Of a DNA stretch of 64,000 bases, positions 48,281 to 60,100 are shown in pieces. Position 1 is the first letter of the stretch. Every line of letters starts with the position of its first letter. Both the position numbers and the translations under genes were made by a program. The notes under the pieces were generated by a model that saw only the letters and a list, made by a program, of their open reading frames with translations, searched no databases and was not told the DNA's origin. The stretch is from Macropodus opercularis (taxonomy: Eukaryota; Chordata; Actinopteri; Anabantiformes; Osphronemidae), in contig CM061109.1 in the NCBI GenBank assembly GCA_030770545.1, forward strand, positions 12,570,001 to 12,634,000, written 5' to 3'.

Positions 48281-50070
48281 TCAGTCAAACGATAGCCGGA
48301 AGGTTTTCTCCTGCTCCTTGCGCTGGTTGTCACACAGTTTGGACACTTCCTCCACTCGTCTCTGCAGAAGTACTGAATTTTGATCGATCCACTGAAGAGA
48401 GTCCATGTGGGCGTTGAGAATTTTACAGATCTGCTGAAGCTATGGAGGAAGTTAAGGAAAGGAGAGGAAGAGATTAGTTAAAACTTCAAAATGTAAAAAA
48501 GGATCAACAATTTCTAAATGATCTCATCTCTTACGGGATCGCTGGTATCTGCTGGTCCACTGGATGTGTTCAGGTGTTCGATGATCTCCTTCAGGTCCTG
48601 TGACATCCTCTTCAGCTGCGCATCCACGTTCTCAGCGAGCTTGTACGTTCTTTCGCGCTCCTCATCTGCGTTCTGCATGTAGATGGTTCCACTCTGCTCC
48701 TTCACCGACTCCTCAAGTGGGCAGAGTAAGTCCTCCAGCTCCTTCTGCTGGGACAGGATGAAATCCAGCTCCTGATTCAGCCTCCTCTGGTCCAGCTTCA
48801 CCTTCTCCATTTCCTTATGCAACGCTGTGATCTTCTCACCATTCTCCACCAGCATGCGGTCCCAGGCATTCACCTGAGTTGCCTGCTGTAAGAAATGTCT
48901 CTCCTGGTCCTCGAGCTCAAGACTCCACTTGTTGATGAGACCCTCTAACTGGGCGTAGGTCATCACCGGTGGAGCCGTGGTTGTGGTGATTGTAGCTGCT
49001 GTAGTGGCTGTTGTTGTGGTACTTGAGCCTAGAGCTGGTTTCAATCCCAGAGTAAAGGTAGTAGCAGCAGCTGTTGTGGCAGCTGCAGTGCTGGCAGCAG
49101 AAACAGAGGGTGGGGCAGAGGTGGAGGTGGTTGTGGCAAGAGGCTTGAGCATGAAAGTCGCATTTCCACCACCTGCTGAGGTTGTTGCAGCAGCGCTTGG
49201 TGCTGAACTAGCAACAGCACCAAAACTAAAGCCAGTACCTGCCGGAGTGGGCGCACTGGCGGCAGACGCAGCTGAGGTGATGATAGGTGAAGCAAACAGA
49301 GTGGGACCTAAAGCTGGTGTTGGCTGGGTCGATGCAGGAGGCGCTGGGGTTGAGGAAGGTTTAATTCCAAAGGCAAAGCCTCCGGCTTGGGCTGCTGGGG
49401 CAGCGGTGGTGGAGGCTGGCTGGGGCTGGGGCTGGGGCTGGCTGCCCAGGGTGAGGCTGGGGGGAGCACTGGCGCCAAAGCTGAAGCCTCCACCTGTGGG
49501 AGCAGTCGAGGCTGCAGCAGTGCTCACCTGAGCCTTAGTGGGTCCGAAGCTGAACGCTCCAAACGACAGGCCTGATGCCGCGGGTGCTGCTGGTGCTGCT
49601 GCTGGTACTGGTGCTGGTGCCGGTGCTGTAGTGGCTGCGACAGGTTGAGGTTGGGCCTGGGAAGAATTGCCAAAGGTGAAGCCTCCTCCTGCGGGAGCGG
49701 CAGCGGTGGTCAAGGCAGATAGTCCGCCGCCCAGGGTGAACCCTGAGCCGGTTGCAGGGGCGGCTGTGGAGCCCAAAGTTAACCCTGTCGCCGCTGTGGT
49801 CTGAGGGGTCGGTCCCAAGCCAAATGTACTGGTGGTCCCGAACGAGAAGCCTCCGCCGGCTGCAGTGCTCTTTGCCGGGGTGCCGAAACTGAACCCCCCG
49901 GTAGCGTTGGTGGTGGGTTGACTGGGGGTCCCGAAGGTGAAGCCCCCTCCGGAGCCCGCAGGCGTGGAGCTAGTCAGTCCAAACCCGGTGCTAGGCGCCG
50001 CGGCTGTGGGCTTCTGGCCTCCGAAAGTGAAGCCCGTAGGGGCCTGTCCAAAGTTAAACCCGCCACTCAT
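48281..50070 (-). CDS. nup62l: nup62-like, nuclear pore glycoprotein p62
   Basis: Central-channel FG nucleoporin that pairs with Nup54 and Nup58 and binds importins. Two coding exons on the minus strand: 50070-48535 and 48439-48281, joined across a 95 bp GT-AG intron; 564 residues (human 522). Start chosen at MSGGFNFGQAPTGFTFGG, the canonical p62 N-terminus; an in-frame upstream ATG would add 28 residues unlike the family. The N-terminal two thirds is Ala/Thr/Pro-rich with many FG and FxFG units (GFTFGG, GFSFGTP, GFAFG). From about residue 365 comes the Nsp1_C coiled-coil region: YAQLEGLINKWSLELEDQE, VNAWDRMLVENGEKI, then in the last exon LQQICKILNAHMDSLQWID and the end KTFRLSFD. Alternating PQ codons create a G-rich block at 49422-49437 on the plus strand. 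It is convergent with itga6a and divergent from pdk1. Confidence 0.95.
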
Positions 50071-51221
50071 TTTGTTTACTAAGCAGACAAATAAGTCGGA
50101 GCACAGACAACTTACAAAATGGTCACTTCCTCTGTTTTGGCGGGTCTCAAACACGACTTGGTTCAGCTGAAGTTACAGAGACGTCACCTCCCGAACGTTA
50201 CCGGTTAATAATTACAACCAAACGTTTGATAGCGTCGCCCCAATAGAAATGGGGATAAAAAACTAACAACACATCTTTCAAGGAAAAAACGTGGCCCGTT
50301 GCTTCCACTCTTTTCAGGCAGACATTTCTGCAGACGTCACAGAGGAAATGACGACATAGAGCGAGGGACGACGGTTTCCTCCCCGAGTTTTGTCTGTCAG
50401 TGAACACGTCCCACTGGTCTTGCGAAGATCGACAGATTATGTATCCAATCACATGACAGCTCTGAAACAAACCGACACTTGATTGGTGCAGTTTGGTGCC
50501 TAAACACAGCAATGTGGGACAAGCTACCATGACAAGAATGTTTTCAAAGAGTTTATAGATAACGAAAGAATTACTGCACGTTGAGACTACGAGTTGCTTA
50601 AAGACTTTACGATTACAAATAAAACAAACAAACATATTTTAGAATAATGCAATGTTATAAAAAAGTCTGATAAATAGACTCGTAAATGCTTTTACAAACT
50701 CAAAGATACCTCAAGAGTGGCAAAATAAGAAATACATAAACAAATTAATACAAACGTCAAATATAATGACTATATAATTTAATTGCAATGTATATGTTTT
50801 AGTTTAACAATTACACACAATATATATGTGTGTAGTTTAGTTTAAAATTCTTAAAGGCATTATCTTGAACCGTCAAGACTCTTTGGATCAACGTTAGCTG
50901 CCTGCATGCTCAGTGCCCGCAGCACTTTCTTTTTCAATGTTGACAAGTCTGCCGCTTAAAATCCAACCGTGAGTTATTGACTTAAGTACGTTTCACGGCT
51001 GTGGCAAGACTATGGACGCACGCATTTCAACAAACGGCTTAATAATTATGCCTTTATTTTAACCGCAGCTTTTGCGAGTCGCTGAAGTTAGCCGACTAGC
51101 TAATGCCAGCATTGATTAGCTTGCTGTAACTGCGTGACTGGGCTGCGGATGCCACCAGTTATTATTCACCAGCTCGGTCTGTGACACCATCTGAACATCA
51201 GACACCACAGGACCCGTCATC
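50071..51221. promoter_or_regulatory. divergent promoter region, nup62-like / pdk1
   Basis: 1.15 kb between two start codons facing away from each other. It contains GACGTCAC (CRE/ATF type) at 50180-50187 and 50333-50340, ACGTG cores (hypoxia-element type) at 50289-50293 and, reversed, at 50405-50409, and AT-rich DNA from about 50640. The minus-strand frame 50198-50635 matches nothing I know and overlaps the probable promoter/5'UTR. Whether one promoter serves both genes is not shown. Confidence 0.5.
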
Positions 51222-54200
51222 ATGAGGATTTTAAGGTTTCTGAGGAGCAGTGTGTCCATAGGAAAGGACATTGACTTTTATTCCAAATTTTCACCTTCTC
51301 CTCTTTCAATGAAGCAGTTTCTGGATTTTGGTAAGAGGTGATTCACTTTCAGTAAGAAAGTGCTTAGATCCATGCATACTTACATTAGACACTATTACTA
51401 CTATTAGTATCTAGTACGGGCCCGGAGTAAAGTCAGGGCCAGCCGGGTTTGCAGCATTAGAAGCAGGGGTAGATGTGTCGCTAATTTTTTGGCCAGAGTA
51501 AAATTTTAATCTTAAAAAGCAGCGCATGGTCTGACCTTGAGTTGAATGTGCTGGGATGCGAATAACAAATGTAAAACTCTGAACAACAGATTGTTTGTAG
51601 ATGTTTTTAACATTGTGTTAACACCTTCTGATGATCTGTTATTCAAGTGTTGGCGATTAATGGTCTTTGGCCTTTATTTTTGCATGCAAAATAAATAAGG
51701 GTACAGTGAAACAACTTGTGTTTGTGTTCCTAATATTATACTAACACCCATTAAATCACAATACTGTATACATAAAGATAAACCACTTTTGTAATTCTGA
51801 TGTTACTATTTAATTTCCTCCTACAGGATCAGAAAATGCGTGTGAGAAAACCTCCTTCGCCTTCCTCCGTCAGGAGTTACCTGTGAGGTTGGCCAACATC
51901 ATGAAAGAGATTAACTTGTTGCCAGACAACTTGCTAGGGACTCAGTCAGTTCGGTTGGTCCAGAGCTGGTATGCTGGGTTCTTTGGTCTTTAAATCAATA
52001 CTCAATGCTGCTTTCTAGTAGTAGTAGTGATGTATCTCTGCTCAACAGGTACATGCAAAGTTTTCAAGAGATTCTGGAGTTCAAAGACAAAAATGCAGAC
52101 GATGAGAAAGTCACATACGAGTGAGTAAATAAAAAAGCATACTATGCTACTTTGTTTGAGTTTTTATGTTTTAATTATTATTATTAAATTAATTATTTTG
52201 TTTAACATTTTCATGTACTAGTTGCTGTAATCATAACTATTATTTACATCTAGTTTCACAGATGCCGTCATAAAGATCAGAAACCGGCACAATGATGTAA
52301 TTCCCACCATGGCCCAGGGACTTGCTGAGTACAAAGAGACTTATGGCACCGATCCCGTCGTCAGTCAGAATGTGCAGTATTTCCTGGATCGTTTCTACAT
52401 GAGCAGAATCTCTATCAGGATGCTGCTCAACCAGCACAGTGAGCAGCATTTCCTTTGATTTTGTTAGCAGTGTGCTCTGGTTGAACTTGTTTGGCACTAA
52501 AATGTCAGTCGGGCTGCTTCATTAACACAACGTCAGAGGTTAACATTTATAAACTCATTCTAGGAAACAGTTTTTATACTGTACCGGTGTGGGTGTTTCA
52601 TTGTATTGTTGCTTCCACAGACACACCCTGTGTCGCTGTCTGACTTTGACACATTTGTTTTTGAAATGTTTATCCTTACATACAAATGAGCGAAATGCTT
52701 AATCCATCGGCAAATAAGGCAAAACCAGTCCTGCCAGGTTGCGATAACATTATGAGATCATGTTACATGTAGTGCTTTAGTTGACCAGGACTACGTTTCA
52801 CAATGTGACATGTTAAATATGTGCTGTACAGTTCGAGAGAGAGTCGGGCTTTATTTTAACCCTGCAGAAATCTGATCTCATCATGTTTTGGAAAATCTAA
52901 AGTAAATAATAAATAGTAATTAATTACACATTACATTAATAGTAAATAATTACACTAAAGTCATTTGTAAGTTGCCGTCTGCGTGTTGTCTTTCTAGCTC
53001 TCCTGTTTGGTGGCAAGGTGAAGGTGAACCCTGCACATCCCAAACAGATTGGCAGCATTGATCCACACTGTTGTGTCAGCGAGGTAATCAAAGGTGAGAC
53101 TGAACACACACATCACAGTAGTCACTGCTGTCATTCAAGCATTTCTCTTCGTACCTACTGAACAAACATCTTCCTTGTAGATGCCTACGAAAATGCAAGA
53201 AATCTTTGTGACCGGTATTACATGAACTCTCCTGAGCTGATACTAGAGGAATTCAATGGTAATTTTTTTCACATATAATTCCAAGTATAACAATTTGTGT
53301 ATCATGTGTCTTTGTGGATTTTCCTCTCTTTCCTCCCAATGCTTGCACATGCACTTATGTTAGTTGGTGACTCTATATCCCGGTGGTTCCTACCCTGCCT
53401 TCTGCTGATTACTTCGATCAAGTGAATTTAGTTAATCAAAACCTGAATGGTTGTCTGTCTTTATGTGTTGGCCCTGTGATTTACTGGCGACCTGTCCAAG
53501 GCGTTCACTACCTCTGACCCAATGCCAGCTGGGATTGGCCTCATCAGCCCTGTGACCCTTAACAGGATCAGCACTTAGGATGATGGATTGATGAATGGCT
53601 GCATAATAAGTTATAATGTGTTTTTCCTGACAGCCAAAGAACAGGGAAAGCCTATCAATGTGGTCTACGTTCCATCTCATTTGTATCACATGGTGTTTGA
53701 ACTCTTTAAGGTAAGATTAGCTTTCTGACTCTCGGTGGTTATTGAATTTTAAAAGCATTACACTTGTAGTTAATTTGTATTCAACCCTAATTCATCCTGT
53801 ATTTGGTAACATCAAATAACGGCAGTTTCATACGTAAAGGTTGATTTTAAAAAGCTCATGTTTCCTTCTGTCTTTCCTCTTTGGAGAACGCCATGCGAGC
53901 CACCATGGAGTTGTACGGTGATGCTGTAAAGTATCCTCCCATTCAAGCACAGGTTGCTCTGGGAACTGAGGATCTAACAGTCAAAGTAAGGCTGTACCAC
54001 TGCACAAACAGAAATATTAACCTTCTCCGTTCCCTCTGTTTGTTTAGCTGTAATGTGTACATACCTTGTATTCTTCTTAAGGTGAGTGATCGTGGAGGAG
54101 GTGTGCCACTGCGTAAGATCGACAGGCTGTTCACCTACACGTACTCTACAGCTCCTCGACCCAGCATCGACGGGTCACGTGCTGCTCCTCTGGTCAGTAT

Positions 54201-54630
54201 TGTCCATGTAAACGTCGTTGAGCTGTGCATTTCCTCGTTGCTGTCGACCGATTTGCTTTTCTGCACTGAGTGGAAATCTTTGTTTTGGGTCTAGGCTGGT
54301 TACGGGCACGGACTTCCCATCTCTCGGCTGTATGCGCGATATTTTCAAGGGGACTTGAAGCTGTACTCTCTGGAGGGTTACGGGACCGATGCTGTGATCT
54401 ACATTCGGGTAACTTAGTTTTGTGCGTTTTGTGCCTCCTACACGAACACAGAACGTACGCATTTCAACTTTGTGTCACTTTTCTGTCAGGCACTCTGTAC
54501 GGAGTCTATTGAGAGGCTGCCTGTGTACAACAAGTCTGCGTGGAAACACTACAAGACGATCCATGAAGCTGACGACTGGTGCGTCCCAAGTAAAGAGCCC
54601 AAGGACATGACAACGTATCGGAATTTTTAG
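51222..54630 (+). CDS. pdk1: pdk1, pyruvate dehydrogenase kinase 1
   Basis: Mitochondrial matrix kinase that phosphorylates the E1-alpha subunit of pyruvate dehydrogenase and switches off pyruvate oxidation; mammalian PDK1 is induced by HIF-1. Eleven exons: 51222-51330, 51827-51968, 52049-52120, 52254-52438, 52998-53093, 53181-53258, 53634-53710, 53887-53985, 54082-54192, 54295-54408, 54490-54630; all phases agree, 407 residues (human 436, with a longer presequence). A short Arg-rich N-terminus MRILRFLRSSVSIGK suits import. Family motifs: FSPSPLSMKQFLDFG, RLANIMKEINLLPDN, the active-site-region RNRHNDVIPTMAQG, then the GHKL ATP-site boxes: N-box ELFKNAMRAT, G1 DRGGGVPL, G2 GYGHGLPISRLYARY, and GTDAVIYIRAL. 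The C-terminal DDWCVPS keeps the Asp-Trp dimer-tail motif. Assignment to pdk1 over pdk2 rests on sequence feel and on linkage to itga6 and dlx2. Confidence 0.94.
53443..53600. mobile_element. LINE L2/Maui-type 3' fragment in pdk1 intron 6
   Basis: The run from GGTTGTCTGTC through GCGACCTGTCCAAGGCGTTC, AGCTGGGATTGGCCTCATCA and CAGGATCAGCACT to GATGATGGATTGATGAATGG matches the well-known fish 3' tail consensus (CTGGCGACCTGTCCAGGGTG ... ATGGATGGATGG). It is diverged and 5'-truncated, so it is an old, inert copy. Family assignment is from memory of such tails. Confidence 0.75.
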
Positions 54631-57163
54631 ATACTCCTATAGCAAAGTGTGCAAAAGAGGCTTTGTAAAGTGATGGTTGTGCATATATTAATTCATCAGC
54701 TCAGAGCAAAATAATGATAGAACAGAAGTTTTTTTGCCATACGTTTACCTATAGAACATTAGCTTTTTAAAAGTGCAGCAGACCTGTGATCTGCATGTAC
54801 TTGTGGTGGTGACATTAAAGCTTCTCAGCAGTTTCTCCTAAAGATTAATTTCATGAAGGGGCACAAAAGAGTTTTGTTTTGAACTACTGACCTCTAGTGG
54901 ACAGTCTTGGGGTTTTGGTGGTCTGCCAGCTTTGGAAGACACTTGACAACCAGGGAACACAAACCTTGAAATTAAGCTTTATTTGGAAAAAGCTGCATGG
55001 GCCAATAGTTTGATAAAAGTTATAAAAAAAAGTATATTTATTTAAGTGTTTATTTTTACTCATTTGAGGAATAGCAATAAAGTAAGTCCCCAGTGGAGAG
55101 ATTATGTGATGAGACAGTTTAATTGTCTCCACTAGTGAACATCATATATCTGTGCTACTCACAACCACTAAGAGCATGAGCAGGTCAGATGATGGCTGAA
55201 TCGATATCTGTGATATCAGATATAAAATCAGATGATTTATTGGTCATAATGAAATGTCATTTTTGATGTTTAGAAAAGAATTAAATCAAGCTTATCTTCT
55301 TGTACTGACAGTACTCCTGAAACTACCTGAATGACCAGGAACATAGAACAAACTATTTTCACAGTTAGGTCATTTTATAGCAACATTTACTGTCAGTTTT
55401 TCTCTGTGTGATGCGAAACACCTGGAAAGATGAGAAATGTTTTGCATGATTACTTGAATACTCTTGCTGCTGTATTCTTCAGTTGTATTTCTGGTAAAGG
55501 TGTTTTAAATTAGGTCATTTATTCTACGTTGATGATGCACAGAAGCAACATGATCAAAAGCCCCATGTGAGCATCAAATGTTTAACTGTTACAGAACAAA
55601 ACCCATTGACTAGTTGAAGTCACAAAACAAAGGATGATTAAACTTAATTTTCCCATGGGAGCTGAATCACGGTTTACAAGTGAAACAGTATTTGTTTGTA
55701 TTAATGATTACATTTTGAATAAGTTCTAAATCCTATTGTTTCATGTTCCACTCAATGGAATCCAATGTATTGATTGTAATCAGTAAAACATTTGACGCAG
55801 CCATTTTTAAAGGTTATGTGCAGGTTGAACAGAGAGGAATGAAGTACAAAGAAGAAGCTAAGCTGTAAATACAACGTTTGTGACTGTGATGTCCAAGTTG
55901 AAGCTTATCATTCACAACAAGCTTACAGGCTTTTAAAAATGTTACTGTTTGTATCCTTATGCAGTGTTGGAAATGTCTAAATAAATTATTGCACATTATC
56001 GTTCTGAGCTTCCAACCACTTGCTTATGCATTTAATTAGAATAAACTCTGCATATACACCAGGTATTGCTATCAGTACTGTCATGCTGTTAGAGAAGTGC
56101 CCTAATTACAGACTTGAGGTTGCTGAGTGTCAATAGAAGCCAGTATGGTATGTTGCTACTCTATTCTAAATGCAAAACATACACCACATAAAGAAATTTG
56201 TTTATTGATGCCATATGTACCAAGACATGTTTCTGATTCAGAAGAGGTGGAAAACAATTTGCAGTCCAACATGTCATATTCTATACAGAACAAAAACTCA
56301 TGCTTGAGAAGAAGAAAGGAAGCATTTCGGTTCAGCTGTCATCACTCAGCCTCTCATTCACACGACACTGAGCTCCAGATTTACACAAGTCCTTGTCCTT
56401 GGCTCATGTTGCCGTGTAATGGACCAGTGAGGTGCACACATTGCAGACCTGCATACTGTATTTACATGGAGCATCGTGGTAGCACACAGCCAGGCGCAGC
56501 AGAAGCAGCAATCACCTCGTCCCTACTCGATTTTTTCCCTATTCTACTTAGTAGAAAATTTTACATAGTATAAAAGGAACAATGGAGTTTAAGTAAAAAA
56601 AGATATGCTGTTAATAAGCACATGTATAAAACTTATTTATACATTTAAAACCATGTCGCCCATTGAAGCTTAAGACAAATATAGTGCTTTTTTTTCCTGA
56701 ACTGTACAGTAATCGTTCCTGCAAAGAACTTGTACAGGGAAACAATATACTAGCAAAACATAAAATGCTAAAAAGGCAGAATACATTTGACTTCCATAGG
56801 TAAAGTGTGCATGATCTGCAACATCTACATTATATCTGAAAACATATTTTAGAATTATAGCTTCTAGCATTTTAGTGGTACCTTTTTGGTCATATACCCA
56901 CCTTTAGTGTTTTAAGATGTTGCCATCCTTTAATTAAAATAATTTGAGTTGAAGTTGATTAAAATATCTGAGGGGGGGAAGTGTAACGACAGAAGAAGCA
57001 GGCGTTGCCGAAATAAGTGGCATCTCAGTTGGCTAATTCATGGAACATTCATGTTCAGCAGCTGTACGTGTGGACAGCACGGAATTACAGTATAAGATAT
57101 GTTCCTCGAGGTTCTGCATGGTGACAAACCTTTTGCGCTACGCGAGTATAGAACTGCGCGGCC
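54631..57163. other. convergent gap, pdk1 3'UTR to neurabin-like 3'UTR
   Basis: Holds the pdk1 3'UTR with ATTAAA at 54814-54819 and AATAAA at 55076-55081, then AT-rich sequence, then the 3'UTR of the minus-strand neurabin-like gene. No further gene is supported; the 148-residue frame at 56127-56573 has no recognised homology. I cannot fix the neurabin-like transcript end. Confidence 0.6.
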
Positions 57164-60100
57164 TCAGCAGACGGAGTCAGTACTGACTGGCAGCTTCCCA
57201 CTGCGTCGAACCTCCTTCTCTCTTTTCTCTCTCTGTTTCTCCATCTTCTCCTGGGCCTTACGCATGTCCTTCAACTTTTTCTTGATTGTTGAACGGTCGC
57301 TCTGACTCGACACACCCAGTGCCTGAAAGATAAAGAGCAAACACTGTGGGTACAATAAAGACCCCATATTGCTCAAACATGCCACAAAAGTCCTTAGTTT
57401 GTCTAAACAATGAAAAAAAAGTAATTCATAGTTCTTTTTATCAATACTTAAAAAAAAATAATAATTCAAGGTTGGAACCAAGCGATCAGCTGTTGTAAAC
57501 CACACAAATTCATTTCTCCACACAAACTGGAACAACAGGTATCAAGAGCTTATATGAATCTGGACACAAGGTGGCAGTCAAAGGCAGACAAGTCCTCTTG
57601 AAATACTTTTTACCTTCAACTTGTCACTATCCAAAGACAAGAGCTGCTGGCCGTCTACTCCCTTTGCTGTGAATTCCGGTGTGTATTGGTCCATATTCAT
57701 GCCCATCAACCAGTGACACACCTGCTGATTGGTCCATTCAGAGACAGCCCGATTCTGCCACTGATACTCTTTTCCTGTAGCCACTGGGTCATCATCCAAA
57801 GTCTGCAGAGGTCAGAGACAAAAACAAACAGATACAGAAAATTGAACAAACTTTTACTTTAGTGAAGGTTTTGCCATATAATGCGTTGTGTTATTAATGT
57901 GCAGTTGAGACAAATGGTACAACGCAGGTACAGTACGTTGTGTATTTTCAGTCACAAAACTCATGGGAATATTGTTGAAAAGCAGTTGCAGAAAGAGGAG
58001 GCTGGGAAACCACAATAAAAAAGTGAACCTGATAAAAAAAAACCTGCATGCAGTCTCCAAAGCAGCTCTGAAAAGGGTGCAGGAACAGCAAAATAACATG
58101 CCAGCTGCATGTCAACACACGCCTTCTAACGTTTTACTAAGAAAGAACAAGACACTTGAAAAGGATGAACAATAAAATCTGTAGTAAAAAAAAAAAGCTA
58201 GTGATGCACCACTGAGCAGGCAGCAGAGCAGTCTGTTCCATAGTCTGCCAAGGCTTGTACAAAACATGAAGCACTGGTCGACAGTTCTAACAAGGGCAAG
58301 TACAAACTACTAACGTCACAGCTGACTTGAGAAATGCTAAGCCACAAGACTCCACACAAAACAAAGCAGTTCTAACACACACATGCAACTCTCTTCTATT
58401 CTGTCCATTCATGTTTTAATCTCGGCTGTGAAGGGGGGAGGCTCAACGAGCATGCTTGAGAATGTCCCCTTTCAGCTGCTTCAAGGCGTCCCACACGGCT
58501 TTTGTGACTGTGCAACACGGAGAGAACTCACCTCGCTGGAAGAGAAGATTAAAGTGTGTGAGCGCCCAGATAGATTGGGTTCAGCAACTAACCCAGAGAT
58601 GTCTGAACTGGGACAGCCAACGTTAGAATCATCTATGACTGAAAAACTCTGGAACAAGTGGAGACAAGGAATGCATTTACTCAAGTAACACATGACTAGT
58701 CAACAGACAAACAACGCTGCAGGTGTGATGGGGCAAGAGCAGTGCTGTGTCCATTACGACTGCAATTACAGCATATTACATATTAAAACTGATTCAAGCA
58801 GCAACTGGTCATTGATTGTGAGCAATGAGAGACTAAGATGCGGAAGGAAAAAGCTCTAAAACCAACCACCAGAACTACATCAACGACTTCTACGCTACAA
58901 CACCAGGATAATGAAGAAAACATCAATATTATTTACATGTAATGTGATTCTCCAGATGTGCAAATTCAGATACAGTTTAATTTGAACATAGTTTGAGCAT
59001 TATACCATAAAACACACTGCATAATACTAATTAGCGCAGCAGTGTTCACTTTGCACATCTCCAGTCAAAAACAGATAACCTAGAGCCACAGCAAGAATTC
59101 AAGCCACAAGGCCGTCTGAACGTGAGTTAAATGAAACCAGGCATTAGTCTTCCTACAACACTACACACTACAAAAGCAAGAGTGAAGTATTTATTGGATG
59201 TGCTGAGGTGAGAAATTACACCGTGCAGAGCTACATGTTAGTAATGCTCTAGCGTGTCATCTAGAAATCAAAGGTAAAACAAGGGTTTGCATACTGTACC
59301 AAATCTAACGAGCGACTGAATAAAGAGGACCAGGACAGATTTGTCTGTTTGAAGGAAACACGGTTCGGTAAGAGATGAAGCAAAGCACCACATTACACAG
59401 CAACAGAACCCAAACCACTCTCTTAGTAATCACTTGTCTTTGGTTCAGCTTACAGTACGTCTTGAACTCATTACACGGCCTGTACGACAGCCAAGCGTTT
59501 CACTGGACGCGTCTGATACGTCAGTGTCCAAAGTCAATGAGAATCCACCAAATCCTTCCCTGCTAGTTCTCTTAATAGTAACACATGGATCTAGTTATTT
59601 TAGCTTCATACTGCGGTTATGGGTCTACTAGATTTAGACAATAACTATGTCAAAGCTGGAGAAGTCACTAGTTGAATGCTTGATGACGGGGAGGGTTCAG
59701 AGTTGTGACTCCATTGATGTTTCATGTCCATCTCGCCTACCTAAATCAAATTACAATGTAACTATCATAGATGTTGTACTCGACACAAATACTGTGTATG
59801 TTCAATATTTTCATTTTGAATTTGAAAATGATACATACCTTATTTTTGCGCTCCTGGCTTTGCTCACTGCTGGCTTCATTTGTAACATATGGCAGACTGC
59901 TGCTGGAGGATGAGGGCTCCCTGTCTCTGTCCCTGTCTTTCTCTCTGTCTCCAAACCAGGAGAAGGGCATACAAGTAGGAATGGAGGTCATTGAGTCTGC
60001 AGGTGACAAGTTCCCTCCAGACTCCTCCAGTAACTCTGCTGACCCCCTAGGAATTAGATAAAAAGAAATACACAATATAACCATAGTGTCACAGACCTGA

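Noticed and set aside
48977..49531. 184-residue Ala/Val-rich frame opposite nup62-like
   Set aside because: Antisense shadow of the Ala/Thr/Pro-rich FG region.
50198..50635. 145-residue minus-strand frame upstream of nup62-like
   Set aside because: Lies in the divergent promoter/5'UTR area; Cys-rich but without a domain pattern; no homology recognised.
53432..53689. Minus-strand frame in pdk1 intron 6
   Set aside because: Covers the antisense of an old L2-type LINE tail and pdk1 exon 7.
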